Assembly (NCBI GenBank): GCA_014338405.1
Contig: JTDE01000227.1
Coordinates: 250,351 to 314,350, forward strand
DNA from: Paragonimus skrjabini miyazakii
Taxonomy: Eukaryota; Platyhelminthes; Trematoda; Plagiorchiida; Troglotrematidae
Direction: 5' to 3'
DNA length: 64,000 nucleotides
Part shown: positions 50,982 through 61,713 of the stretch, piece by piece
Layout of the letters: the number at the start of each line of letters is the position of its first letter
Position numbering within the stretch: the stretch's first letter is position 1
Program-made: the position numbers and the translations under genes
The notes under the pieces: generated by a model
Databases searched by the model: none
What the model saw: the letters and a program-made list of their open reading frames with translations, nothing else
Told to the model about the DNA's origin: nothing

Positions 50982-51243
50982 GTGAGTCTTTTGTGGTTCC
51001 TCGAGTGTCATGATTTGTGGGTAACTTGGTTGCGAACGTTTTTCTGATGGGCCGTGGTTAACGGAGGGTGAGGTATTATTTGAGCCAACAAAATAAGTTT
51101 CGGAGTCAGCATGCTCACTGGATGGGGTGGTCACAGTAGCTGGGTACTGTGCCTCGTGTTATCGATACAGACCCGAGAGAAGCAATAGAAGCGGTAGTCG
51201 TTCACCTGCCTCGATCGGTCTCGCAACTTTCTTCTGATTAGAA

Positions 51244-51528
51244 TTAAACAAGGCGAATTGAAAAAGGTGGTGCATCATCGACAAGATGACGGTTGAGGTA
51301 GTTAGTAAGCAACATGCTCCGTAGCATACTCTGGCCCCTATCTGAACTTACGGCAACTATACAGGCTAAGCATACATATCTCAGACTTTCAGTTGGGTTC
51401 TCTTTTAAAGTTTCGTAGACCAGGGGTGTAATCAGTCCACAAAGTAAGTGGAGCTGAGTACTACACAAGAGACAAGTTAGAATCCTATCCCATTTTCCCT
51501 TGCTACAGCCTAAGCACCTTGTGGACAT
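51244..51528 (-). CDS. PHD-type zinc-finger reading frame (possible retroelement ORF1 fragment)
   Basis: The 94-codon frame starts at an ATG at 51528. Its first 56 residues carry a complete C4HC3 ligand set with PHD spacing: C5-x2-C8, C19-x2-C22, H27-x2-C30 and C53-x2-C56 (CLGC, CLLC, HLLC, CLAC). PHD fingers usually bind histone tails, but such fingers also occur in the first open reading frame of some animal non-LTR elements. No RT lies next to it and the frame ends with SIRLV and a stop. It may be an ORF1 relic, a single exon of a chromatin gene, or a small gene. Confidence 0.45.
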   Translation of the reverse strand: MSTRCLGCSKGKWDRILTCLLCSTQLHLLCGLITPLVYETLKENPTESLRYVCLACIVAVSSDRGQSMLRSMLLTNYLNRHLVDDAPPFSIRLV

Positions 51529-52221
51529 GGGTGACTAATTGACCATTATACTGTAACACCCAATTACTCATAGGTACACCACAAGCAAGTGAGTATCGGG
51601 TACATATACACACCCACACATACAGGAACACAGACTTCTAACAATCAAGCACACGGATGAAAGCAACAATTAAGGGGAACAGTATGATATATAAGTCTAG
51701 AGGTAACAGGAAGCGGGATGTAGTCCACCTTGTGTATATGACATTAAAGGTTAAGTCTGAGACATACAGTATCTGTATGCAGATCCATCCCATATTAAGT
51801 GGGGGTTTTGGACCAAATGCGGGGTGGCGTAATTTCGACGAACGTTCAACTTTCACACAGTATGATTAGAAGGTCATTTTGAGGGTTACCCATTGGTAAC
51901 ACGCGAAATAACTTCCCCAAGCCATGTTGAATCGAGTTAACAGTAAGGGGATACAAACGACTGATAACGATCAGGTTGCTTCTGCTGGAAAAAGAGGAGT
52001 TCATTGAGTCAGTGTGGAACGTAGTGCAACGTTCAGATACAGTTCAACTTCAGCTAGTCAAAAAATTTCTCAAATGCGTTTTATATTTTTAAAGACTATA
52101 AGGATAAATAGGCGTGTCCACATCTTGAAAACTGGAAAACATTGTTTCATTTTTCACAAAAGATAATTCCGTTAATTTTTCACTACTCATGAGTAACCCA
52201 GTTATTCTAGGGAAACAAAAA

Positions 52222-52637
52222 CTTTCAAGTTGAACATCACCCACAATTGATCGCAGCTGTCGCATTCCCACAGACTTTCCAGTCGGCCCCTTTCAAACAG
52301 CGAGAGCACTAAACTTGAGTTTCGCTCTGATTAGAGCTCGTCAGTAGTGCATATCCTCGCCACTGCCGGGACTAGAACTCCGGCCACGCTGTTCATGAGG
52401 CAACCGTGTTTACCACTGCGCAATTGACCTCAAGTTAGGCACGACCGAATTATCATATGTGAACGCTCAACTACTTTCATTTATGATGAATGATCAGGTT
52501 ACCCGATCGTCTTGATAGGAGACACAGTAACTGTCTGTTAACTCCAATCGACTGGAAAGTCTATGGGAATGTGCAGCTGCGATCAAGTGTGGGTGATGTT
52601 CAACTTGAAATTAACCAAATCCCCGACTACTCATCAG
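52222..52637. repeat. Family 1 foldback repeat, best-preserved copy
   Basis: 52222-52545 is a full family 1 element in reverse, from TTCAAGTTGAACATCACCC through CCGGGACTAGAACTCCGGCC (B box) and TTTACCACTGCGCAATTGACC (A box) to GATAGGAGACACAGTAACTG. From 52549 the last 90 bases of the same element follow forward: CGACTGGAAAGTCTATGGG to CCCGACTACTCATCAG. Positions 52222-52284 and 52549-52611 are almost exact reverse complements. Confidence 0.82.
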
Positions 52638-54949
52638 TAAACAAAAACTTGTCCGAAGGTAAGCATGGCTTCTTCCTCCCCACCTCCTCTCGCGAATAAT
52701 GAAGGCATGTGTACTTCTTACCAGTCTTTTGAAACACAGCCATGTTGCGTCTAAAATAACTATTTTTGATGGTCGTACTTCAAAGCACACGTTTGGTGAT
52801 TGTGATTTCCTGTCTACTTTGTTTTAGTCAAGCCGCCAATTCCTTATTTCCGTCCCGAGTTAAAAACAACTCGCACCATGCCTGGCCAGTTTGACTTGTT
52901 TTCTCTGTATACTTTATTATCCGGGATCATTACTAACACACAAAGCCAACGTGTGGAATCGTTTTTCATTATTGTACATGACTTGATAGTGAGAAACAAG
53001 CTGGATGTCGTTCTGATGGACCGTTCCAACACTTCGAGAGACTGAACACACCTGTCAAACATCAACTGAACTGGAGAACACGCGAGATAACAGACCATCA
53101 GTAGGCATTCTGCACTCGAAGTAAGGAAAAACGGATCCCAACAGATAAATATACCACCGTTGAGACTCCCCGCTTATGGGAATTTCTTGAGAGGAGGTCG
53201 AGCAAATGGATGAGAACTAGTCGAGGTCCAAAAACACCCCGGTTGTTTGCAGAGAGAAGTGATGATGCTTCACTGTCTGTCACAAAATGGAGGTATAATC
53301 GATACACTTACGACCAGTCAGGTAGTCTGCCTGCTCTTCTCGTATTTGGTGCTGTTTCCGAAGCCGCCGCACTATAATACACAGGAGCGCCTTGGACGGA
53401 ACAGAGACGAAGTTGTCGCATACGCTGCAACCTTTTCTGAAGGTGAGGACAACCGCTTACAAGCATCAATCACACAGCACCACTTCAGACACCAATAAAG
53501 AATGAAGAACCGCGCTCCGTTCAGACAACAATTCGTCGCTGCAATGGTTCATAAGCACTGGAAAAAGAACGTCCGAATCCGAAATTTCATTACATTACAA
53601 TAATCTAGGCTCTCAAACCAACTCAGTATCTAACGTAGTGTTACAAAACATTTCACAACAGGACGCATTAACCCCATCGTCCACAACTGAATGACCCGGC
53701 GCGAACCGACTGAACTGTTCTGTGGAGTGCTCAACACACCTGTCAAGTTGCCAGGGCCTGAGCCTTCTCTCGTATACGGTCTCATCAACATCTTGTCGAC
53801 GGTCAGTGCAACCTCAAATCAGAGAAAGAGGCAGTTGACGATTCCCGGGTGAAAATGCTCACTTCATCTTTTTAGCTCGCTCGACCAAGTAAGCTTCACG
53901 GTCCTCGAGCAGAAACCTTGCAAGTTAGTGTTTCAGTTTGCTACGGCCATAGCCGAATAGAGTTAGGAGGACCGGTCGACGTTTCTTCATAAGCTTTACA
54001 GAATCGATAAAAATTCTTTACTCTGGTGTCTGCAGCGTTTCTTTTAGACAGGCCCCTTCATAGTACGTGGCATGTTTTCCGCCTCAAGTCCTTTTCGTTA
54101 TGAATACATATATGGCTTTTTCGCATAGCCGTTGACATTCTACCGGGTGTTAAGCTGAATCGATTCACCCCCGTAAGAAGTGGTTCAATTGTTTGTGCAG
54201 TTTGGTAAGAGTTTTGAACGGTCATACCGTAGAGCATCCGATTGGATGTAGTTTGTGGTTCAAAAAGTGCGTGATCTAGACCAGGATATATGAAACCGAT
54301 ACGCGGCTATTCCAATAGATAATGATGGACGCAAAGTACGCTGAATCATATAAACTCAGCCTTTCCTACTTGACAAGGTTTGTCAAGTAGGTCCATATGA
54401 CACGCTTTCTGTCTCGACCATATTTTTCCGACAGGTTTGGCACACTGAGCGATCTAAAACACGAGATTAGATTTTGAGGCGGTGTGATGCTTTGCAAACG
54501 TCGGGTTAAACTGGATTGCACGAGGATCACTCAGACAGTCACTCAAACCAGACAGACCAATAGAGAGGTCCTCCAGCTTGGGAGCTAAATGAAGGTTGGC
54601 ATCTTCCCCAAGAAGAAATATTAGTTTTGGCACACTGCCTTGCGGTACAGGCTTTCGAACCAAAGGCTTTGATCAAGAACCCTAATCGTTCTTCTGTCTA
54701 GTTCTTGGCGTCGTGGCACTATCTTAGCCCACAAACAAACATGAATACTCACAACATCAATAATTCCATCCTGCATCGACCGTCTCGTAGTAAAGCTGGG
54801 TGATCGTATCTCCTGCTGGATAGGTGAAAATGTGCTGCTGCTGACCCCTCCCTCACCGTCCCATCAAACTTAGCTCTCACGTCTCTCCCGACCCCCCGCT
54901 CCAGTATTTACTCTGCAGGTCCCACAAAAGATCTAGCTAATCATAGTAA
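52638..54949. other. No recognisable gene; may include the 5' part of the RTE element
   Basis: From about 53.3 kb base composition shifts toward that of the RTE element downstream, and short frames (53247-53498 plus, 54454-54663 minus) occur. The true 5' end of the LINE cannot be placed without a consensus. Confidence 0.4.
54365..54391. repeat. Short perfect hairpin
   Basis: CCTACTTGACA and TGTCAAGTAGG pair over 11 bases around a five-base loop. A similar but less perfect word pair (TACTTGATAGGCC...TTTGTCAAGTAGCC) occurs at about 8347-8375. It may be the end of an old element. Confidence 0.5.
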
Positions 54950-57915
54950 CACTGTGTCAGTAAGTTCCATCTCCTATCATCCCCCCTCAGGCTTCTCTCG
55001 TCTCTTGTTTGGACTGAGAACCCCAATCAATATGAGTACTTTTAACGTTTGCGTTCAAAAACAGATAAATCAACAGGTCGCCCTTATCCTCCAGCTGACT
55101 GTAGTGACGCCGTTGCCAAGGACGCCTTTTACTCGGATCTGGCTGCTTTCTTCGAATCGACTTACAGTTCTGATACAGTCATTCTAGCAGAAAATATGAA
55201 CACCTAGGTCGGCCGCCCTGGGGAGGCCGAGTCACGCTGAGGTGGCGGGACTAGGATTGCATTTCAACCCTCGGATAATGGCGGGTGGTTGTTGTAACTG
55301 TGCGCCGAATATAAACTGATTTATCCAGCACTAGTGTCATATACCGTGCGCGTCATTGCTACACTTGGTGCATCTCCTTCTACCAATAAGACTTGATCTC
55401 AGATAGAGCACATAGCTGTTAGTTATAGGTGGCCGGGTTCCATTCAGGACCGTAGTTCTTATTGGAGCATACACTTAAACGCAGATCACGCGCTGACACC
55501 TTGTCGTTTTGTCCTTAGTATTGCTGGGCAACCACCTCAACGGTTGACCGTTGGGAAACTGGATGTGCCATCCGTAAAACATAGGTACCAAACTAGCCTA
55601 GCAAGCAGGATTAGCACTCCTCATCCCGAAGATCCCAACAGACGTTCGATCAAAACCCCACAGGCCAATCATGAAATGACACGGTGGTTCGTGGTTTGAA
55701 CAAACAATTAATCTCAGAGAAGTCCCTGGAGTTGATAGATTCCGGACAGAACGTACCTTCTAGCAGTCCACATAACAAGTTCAAGGGGGATATCGGTAGG
55801 AACATGAAGCGTAGCCTGATCGCCGATTGGGAGGCTTGGCTAACAGAGAAAGTTAAGGAAACGAAGACCGCTTTTGCATCAGGGAACAATGGTAGACTCC
55901 AAAAAGCTTATTCATACCAATGCTCCAAGGCGACCGTCTGTCAGCGAGGCAGATGGCACACCCATCCATGGTAAATCCCGAAGACCAGAGCTTTGGACTG
56001 AACACCTTGAGGGTAAATATGGTTGGGTTGCAGTTTCTGTGTTGCCGCCAAACTTGTAATGCAGCACCCTGGTCGACAGATTTTGGACTACTCACTAAAA
56101 CTGAAATTCGCAGTTGCACTTCGGCTGTCAAAGGTAATGGACCTGCTTGCCCAGAGGATCTCGTGTCGGCGTCACCATCATCATCACTGCCAGCAATACA
56201 TCGGTTTTTCTCACTGATGCTTAACTGGCACACCAACATGGAGAAAAAAGTAAGTTCTGGTCAGGAGGAAAAATAAGACAGAGGTGGGAAGAGGACCAAC
56301 CTACTAAAAGTAGCTACGTCTATGCTCAAATCTGGAACATCAAACTGTACACACCTTGCAAACAAACAATCGAGTTATGCCTGCAAGTAAGGCATCATCA
56401 GCAAGAAGGCCTTTACTCCACTGCGCCATTAATTGCACTTACCTCACAGACAACTCAGTCAAACAATATTCACACCGGCACTATTTTACGGTGAGAGGGC
56501 TTAATTGAAGGTCGACTTAGACGTTTCAAATTGTGTGTACAACACAGAACATCCGTCTGTGCTGGAGCCGCCTGATGATAGTGCACGTATTCAAGAAAGA
56601 AGTCAGGGACTCTCGTGGAAGTCATAGGGGAACCAGCTTGACCCCAGTCATTACTAGGGACATGATATCTGTTGCACTTCGTTCACTCACTGAAGCCCGG
56701 AAGGCGAGTATAGGGGAGAAGCTGACAGGGTTTCGTCTAGGACGAGGATGTACTAATCAAATTTTCACTCTTCGCGTCAGACGCACTGCCGGCCTACAAA
56801 TGCCGATTATAAAGATCGGTCAATTCAGTGGGTCGACTTACAGTTTTAGACTCGCCAAAACACAGGGGTATATCGAACAAGACTGTGAACATACTGTTCA
56901 CGCTTTGTTCCCATACTCCAGCTCGGGTGAAGGTCTACAGGTAACTATCTGACAGTTTCATCACCAAGGGCGGTGTACGTGAAGACTGTCTACTTCCACC
57001 ATTTTTGTTTAATTTTGTCATGGACGAAGTGATGGAGTACTGTCAGCAGCATTCAGAAAGTAGCGTGAACCATCAACCTGGTGGAAAACTGATTGATCTT
57101 GATTATGCTGACAATTTTCAAACTGCACAGACAACTATTTCACGCATTTAGGAATGCGATTTGCAACCTCAAAGTGGAAAGTGTCTCTCCAAGACTGCTG
57201 TGATTACTGAGATTTAGTGCTGGATAATTAGGTTACGGAGGTTGTTGATCGGTTTATGTAGTTAGAAGGCTGCATCGGTGACGGTGGTGTACGAAAAAAA
57301 TAAGCTAGGGTGATATTCGCTCATCTATGACACTTCCGGCGACAGAGAGGTACCAGCCTGAGGCACCAGGGTCTTGTATACAACGTAACATTGAGGAATG
57401 TGGTACTTTACGCATGCGAAACTTGGCCTCCCTGGGAAGAATATGTGAACCGTCCCCAGGTAATTGACCACCAATGTCTGCGTTCGATTGTTCACATCGA
57501 GTGGCACCAACGAGTACGCAACAAAGGGTTTGGGAAACAGGTATCTGGTAGTGAATTCTTTTGATCAATCCTTACGTTCACACAAATTTAGATGACTAGG
57601 CTATACACTAAGGGTGCCAACTAGTCGTCTGTCACACCAAGCACTCTTTGCCGACGCTGCGGCCGACTACCGTAATATGCGAAATAGATAGATGACTTAG
57701 AGTAGAGAGATGAAGTCGTTCACCAAGGCGTTGGCCACTGTATGTCGTGTTCGTCTCCCGAGCTGGGGACCTCAGAACCCATGAAGTCGCTAGTTGGTGA
57801 CGTTAGCTGAGATGGTGGCTATTCGGACTGTGACATGTGCCGTTGTTTGGCCGAGTTGTCTATGAAGTAATTGAGAACCACTGATGTATTGCTGTCTATG
57901 ACGATAATGATGATG
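54950..57915 (+). mobile_element. RTE-type LINE, nearly full length, broken by frameshifts and an insertion
   Basis: Plus-strand pieces in order: endonuclease start (MSTFNVCVQKQINQQ), endonuclease core (DAVAKDAFYSDLAAF, DTVILAENMNT, where the catalytic AGDMNA has become AENMNT, and NADHALTPCRF), connector (VSEADGTPIHGKSRRPELW, EIRSCTSAVKGN), and RT (EKLTGFRLGRGCTNQIFTL, then GGVREDCLLPPFLFNFVMD, and LIDLDYADNFQ, where YADD has become YADN). Then come VVLYACETWPPWEE, IDHQCLRSIVHIEWHQRV and the C-terminus (KALATVCRVRLPSWGPQNP). It ends in CACTGATGTATTGCTGTC and a (GAT)n-like tail. Lost catalytic Asp residues in both enzymes, many frame shifts and an insertion at 56163-56540 show it is dead. Confidence 0.85.
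56163..56540 (-). mobile_element. tRNA-derived SINE with RTE-like 3' tail, inserted in the RTE LINE
   Basis: The LINE reading frame stops matching after the connector residues PEDLVS at about 56162 and resumes at about 56540. The intervening DNA, read on the minus strand, holds a near-perfect Pol III A box (ATGGCGCAGTGG, about 56425-56436) and a weaker B box about 40 bp on. It ends with TTAAGCATCAGTGAGA, then CGATGTATTGCTGGCAGTGATGATGATG, the same 3' tail as the host LINE family. A SINE copying the tail of its partner LINE explains this best; boundaries are approximate. Confidence 0.55.
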
Positions 57916-58018
57916 CTCAGTGACTCGGTGGGAGGATGGAGGCGTTCGTATCTCAGCGGTGCACATTTTTGTTAGGCCAATGACAACAGTGTTAATGCGA
58001 GACCCTCATTTCTTGCAG

Positions 58019-58211
58019 GGTAAAAATTGGGACTGCACTGGTAAGATCCAGGCCAGCAAGAAAGATATTGAGAATACAAGACGAGGAGTTTCAACAATCT
58101 CAATACGATTGGAAGATAACGATTTAAGTTCCCAAGGAGGAACTAAACAAAACCTTCACAATAATCATGTCAGAAATCCGTGGCTTGTCAATAAGAATGT
58201 TGTAACCCTGT
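58019..58211 (+). CDS. Possible exon, unrecognised product
   Basis: Acceptor CCTCATTTCTTGCAG is followed by 64 open codons (GKNWDCTGKIQASKKDIE, then a charged stretch with RLEDNDLSSQ) up to a GTAAGT donor after 58211. Alternatively the frame runs on to TAA at about 58295, giving a terminal exon of about 92 codons. The composition is hydrophilic, as in a cytoplasmic tail or linker. It starts just after the RTE element that ends near 57.9 kb. No homologue comes to mind. Confidence 0.28.
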
Positions 58212-58299
58212 GTAAGTCAACAACCGGCAGCGTACCCCTAGGCGTAAAAATATGCCCTGCATTTTCCCAAGAACGCATGCTTAATATTGTTTCATAAGC

Positions 58300-59239
58300 A
58301 AACAGAGGTGGCTCGCCTTTTCTGGTCAGCCATTACAAGAACGTAAATGTCAAACAAACGTGTTTATTCTATGTTAACCTTACCAGAGATATCCAGACCA
58401 ATTAGAGTGGCGCAGATTCAACCTACGAAGCTTTATGTCTAGCCAACACTTTTGAGTGAATACACAAAGCAGTCATTGTTTTCAGCTAATTTTTAGACTC
58501 TTCGAAATAATTTAACGTGTCGTGCTTCCTCAAAATTACAAAGTACTGAAGTGAATAAAGCCATACAGCAAGTAAAAGTGCGGATTACGATAGCCGTAGT
58601 GTATTAGACCCAGGGATTAAAAACGAAACGCCTGGGTAGAAAAAAATCACAAGTCTTGAGTTACGTGCTTATCAGTCAAGTGATGACATAAACATTTACA
58701 CTCAATAGTAAACACCAACTAGTACTCTAGAGATGTTAAGACAACCTAGAAAAACGACTTCTGCGATTATAAATTCCGAAAACTCGTTCAGACGGAAACC
58801 ACATTGGTTCATTCAGGTTCCGATTTGGACATTAACAACTAAACAAGAAGTTTTGAAACCAAAAGCCGGGTCTCCTGATTAGACCAACTTTGACCAAATC
58901 AGTAGACTAAAACCTCCGTCCACCACAACACTTGATTTAAATAGAAACTTCCGATTAGTAAAACGCAGTCCAACCCGATAAGCACCAATACATGTCTGCT
59001 CCAGAGCCTATCCGTTCCCAAAACATTGTCTAAACCACTTCATCACAATCAAGCAACTTCAAGAACCAAATATATCATGCTGCGCTGACTGATAATGGCG
59101 TCAGTATTGATAGTATCATGAACATACGTTCAATGAAAACGACCTGTACGTATCCGAAGAAATTATCACGTTTAAATCCAATGCATGCGTCTAAGTGTTG
59201 CGGCTGCTTTGACTGTAAGATATACAAAAGTATACAGTT
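58300..59239. other. No recognisable gene
   Basis: AT-rich sequence with stops in all frames and no clear repeat. Confidence 0.5.
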
Positions 59240-59345
59240 CGGGGTAACAGCGCATACCTAACCTCAATGGATAAACCCTAGAGTTCGACGCATGTGTCAT
59301 AACAACGGTCAACAGTGTGACTAGTTCGAATCCGTTACCTCGATT
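59240..59345 (+). repeat. Isolated Pol III B box (tRNA or SINE relic)
   Basis: ACTAGTTCGAATCCGTTACC holds a perfect B box. GGGTAACAGCGCATACC upstream could pair weakly with GGTTACC-like sequence, but no cloverleaf forms. It is probably a SINE relic. Confidence 0.28.
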
Positions 59346-59683
59346 GTGTCTACCTAGGTTCTAGCAGCCCAGTCCTAATCAGACAAATTGGCACCTGATA
59401 TGTGGCATAACAAAAAAAAAGAAATCGCCAAGCAACAAGAGCCAATTCGTAAACAGTTTCGCAGCCCACGTGATACCTATGATTTGTTTGACAGAATATT
59501 GAATGGAAACAGAATTTCTTCATAAGAATGCTTAAACATGTCACCTAGCCGCTAAATTCAGCTGTGGACATAACAAACATTCAGCGTAGCATACTAACTC
59601 AACTTTAAAACTTGTCCAAAGGTATAGCCTAAACAAACTCAGAATTGGCCGTAGACTACACACAAATTCCCAACGTTTCTTCA

Positions 59684-59971
59684 TTATTGCTCCTCCAACA
59701 AGTTGCTTTCAAATGGGCTGATTACATTAAACGTCCACGAAATTTCGTCATCAAATGTGATATAGATTGACAAAAAACATTCTGGGTTTTTGAACACGAT
59801 TGCCGGTAGCTTCTCGCATATATCCATAAGCACTAGCTTCATATGACAATACTCATCACAGCGTGGACAGAAAAAACCTCGCAAGTCTCTCGAAATAGTG
59901 AACCGTCGTTCATGAACGACCATCTTCAGAATCATCTTCAAAATGGGAACAGGGTCATTTGAACCAAATAA
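59684..59971 (-). CDS. Unrecognised reading frame with CxxC motif
   Basis: An open frame of about 95 codons begins near LFGSNDPVPILKM, contains FFCPRCDEYCHMKLVLM (a CxxC plus C/H cluster) and ends DDEISWTFNVISPF... with tandem stops TAATGA. The residue mix looks protein-like rather than like translated AT-rich DNA. It follows the 60004-60495 frame by 32 bp on the same strand but in a different frame, so the two could be neighbouring exons or one frameshifted gene. I cannot name a family. Confidence 0.25.
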   Translation of the reverse strand, partial: LFGSNDPVPILKMILKMVVHERRFTISRDLRGFFCPRCDEYCHMKLVLMDICEKLPAIVFKNPECFLSIYITFDDEISWTFNVISPFESNLLEEQ

Positions 59972-60003
59972 CTATCCGGTACATCCTCGCAAAGGGGGTA
60001 CTG

Positions 60004-60495
60004 TTAAACAATCAAATTGTCTAAAAGCACTACTATCGATGGGTGTACATAAAACAGTAGGTGCGCGAAGATCTGAAACAAAATAACGTGATCAATGTAC
60101 CAACAATACCTCTGTCCTTGGAACTGATGGGCCGATATAACATTAGACTGAGTCCAGAAACGACGGAAACAGTGCTGATGCCCGTAGTTGTCACACAGAC
60201 CTGATAAAGACCAGCCCGTAAGAAAGACGATACCAGAGTTTAACAACCGCACGTCTTCTTTGAAAAGATGAAAGTAAAGGTGAACTTGTGGCTTTACAAA
60301 GCTGAGATACATGCCAGCGCCCAGCAGTGCCTGCCCGTTGCATATGGGAAGGTTGTTCACTAGAGTAAATCGACAGACGTTCCACCATGTTGTTCGCAGG
60401 AATGCCGGATAGTCACCGTATGCTTCCAGATACATAAACTCTGAGAAACGAAACGTTTGAACAGGAACAAACAAAAGCAGGACCGACGAGTCCAC
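60004..60495 (-). CDS. Unrecognised reading frame downstream of TFAP4
   Basis: This 160-codon frame is long for this AT-rich DNA. Near its start is a pyrimidine-rich tract ending TTTCGTTTCTCAG, a convincing acceptor on the minus strand, followed by FMYLEAYGDYPAFLRTTWW. The peptide is rich in aromatic residues and Cys and ends in a hydrophobic stretch (FQIFAHLLFYVHP). It lies on the same strand as TFAP4, 1.2 kb beyond its stop. It may be part of an unrecognised gene, a decayed element, or chance. Confidence 0.22.
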   Translation of the reverse strand: MDSSVLLLFVPVQTFRFSEFMYLEAYGDYPAFLRTTWWNVCRFTLVNNLPICNGQALLGAGMYLSFVKPQVHLYFHLFKEDVRLLNSGIVFLTGWSLSGLCDNYGHQHCFRRFWTQSNVISAHQFQGQRYCWYIDHVILFQIFAHLLFYVHPSIVVLLDNLIV

Positions 60496-60499
60496 CGTT

Positions 60500-61713
60500 A
60501 GACAGTGGTAATCAGCTCCTGATCGAGCTGCATAGGGTAGCTAAACAGGACGACCTACAGACGTATTGCATACTATGATATTGCACAGGGCAACCCTAAT
60601 GTGAGGAAAATTGTACGGGCGTGAAGACGCGATTTGCCGCACGTCTCACACTGCATACAACCCTAATGACGTTTGTTGGGCAACCACAATCGGCACCTGG
60701 TGAACGTCCAGTTTATAGTATTCCCATTAGCAGCAAGTGGAATAGTCACAGAGACCAAAACCGCCTGAGGCTTTGGTGTTAGCGCGATAACCCCCGATGG
60801 ACGGAGGGGTGCGGAAGTCTGCAAAACACTTATTGGCGATGGAATATCATTTACAACTTCAAACAGACAACAGCAGTTGTTCTGGCTCCCGTTTGAAAAT
60901 TGACACCGACAACGTCCAAGTCCCTAATGAACATAAACCTACGACATGTGCGAGTCGAAGGGTAGGCTGATTTGAGAAACGGCTACGTCAGCTAAAGGTG
61001 CACTAAGACAAACATACATACTGAAGACGAACAACAGTTGATGTTCGGCGGTCAGTGGTGATTGCAAACGAGTTGCATGGTTAGGTTGTTGAGAAACGCC
61101 ATCTCTCAAGTGCACACGAACAACCGACATAATGAAACCCAGGGGCCAAGCGGGACGAAGAGCTCAGAGGCCCTGAGCAACGATCAACACCGACGTTGTT
61201 ACACACGCATATATGATACGCCGCTTTTTGCTATTAAGACGTCGGGGGGAAAATCAATAAAGTGCACAGCCGAGATTATTCTTAATTTCCAGATTGAGCA
61301 GAGAAGCAATTCAATGAGCTCGAATACACCCCCAGAAACAAAAACAGATATACCAGACATCACTCTAGCATATATTCGTAAAATTTACTTCCAACTTTGA
61401 ACAATGCAACATGTCCAGCTAAACTGAAAGTAGCAACTCAACCAACATGATGAGTAAACCTGTGCAAGTTATCGCACCGATAAGAAAAACAAACCAAAGT
61501 AGGGGGATTTATGCAAGAAGTGTGACACTCTTCGTGGCGCACAGGGACTGACGACCGGGCTCAACATTAACCGGTCGAAAATATAAAAAATCACAAAATG
61601 TATGCAAGGTCCGCGAGGTGATGTTCAAACTATATGTACAATGCCGAAAATTCATGATTTCGGTTGCCACAAAATAAACTAGGGATTGGCTATACCGCCA
61701 ATAGATTGGAAGG
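60500..61713. other. TFAP4 3' flank
   Basis: Should contain the TFAP4 3' untranslated region on the minus strand. I see no convincing AATAAA on that strand close to the stop. A plus-strand frame at 61062-61400 shows no motif. Confidence 0.4.

Noticed and set aside
55853..56239. 128-codon minus-strand frame
   Set aside because: Antisense shadow of the RTE connector and the inserted SINE.
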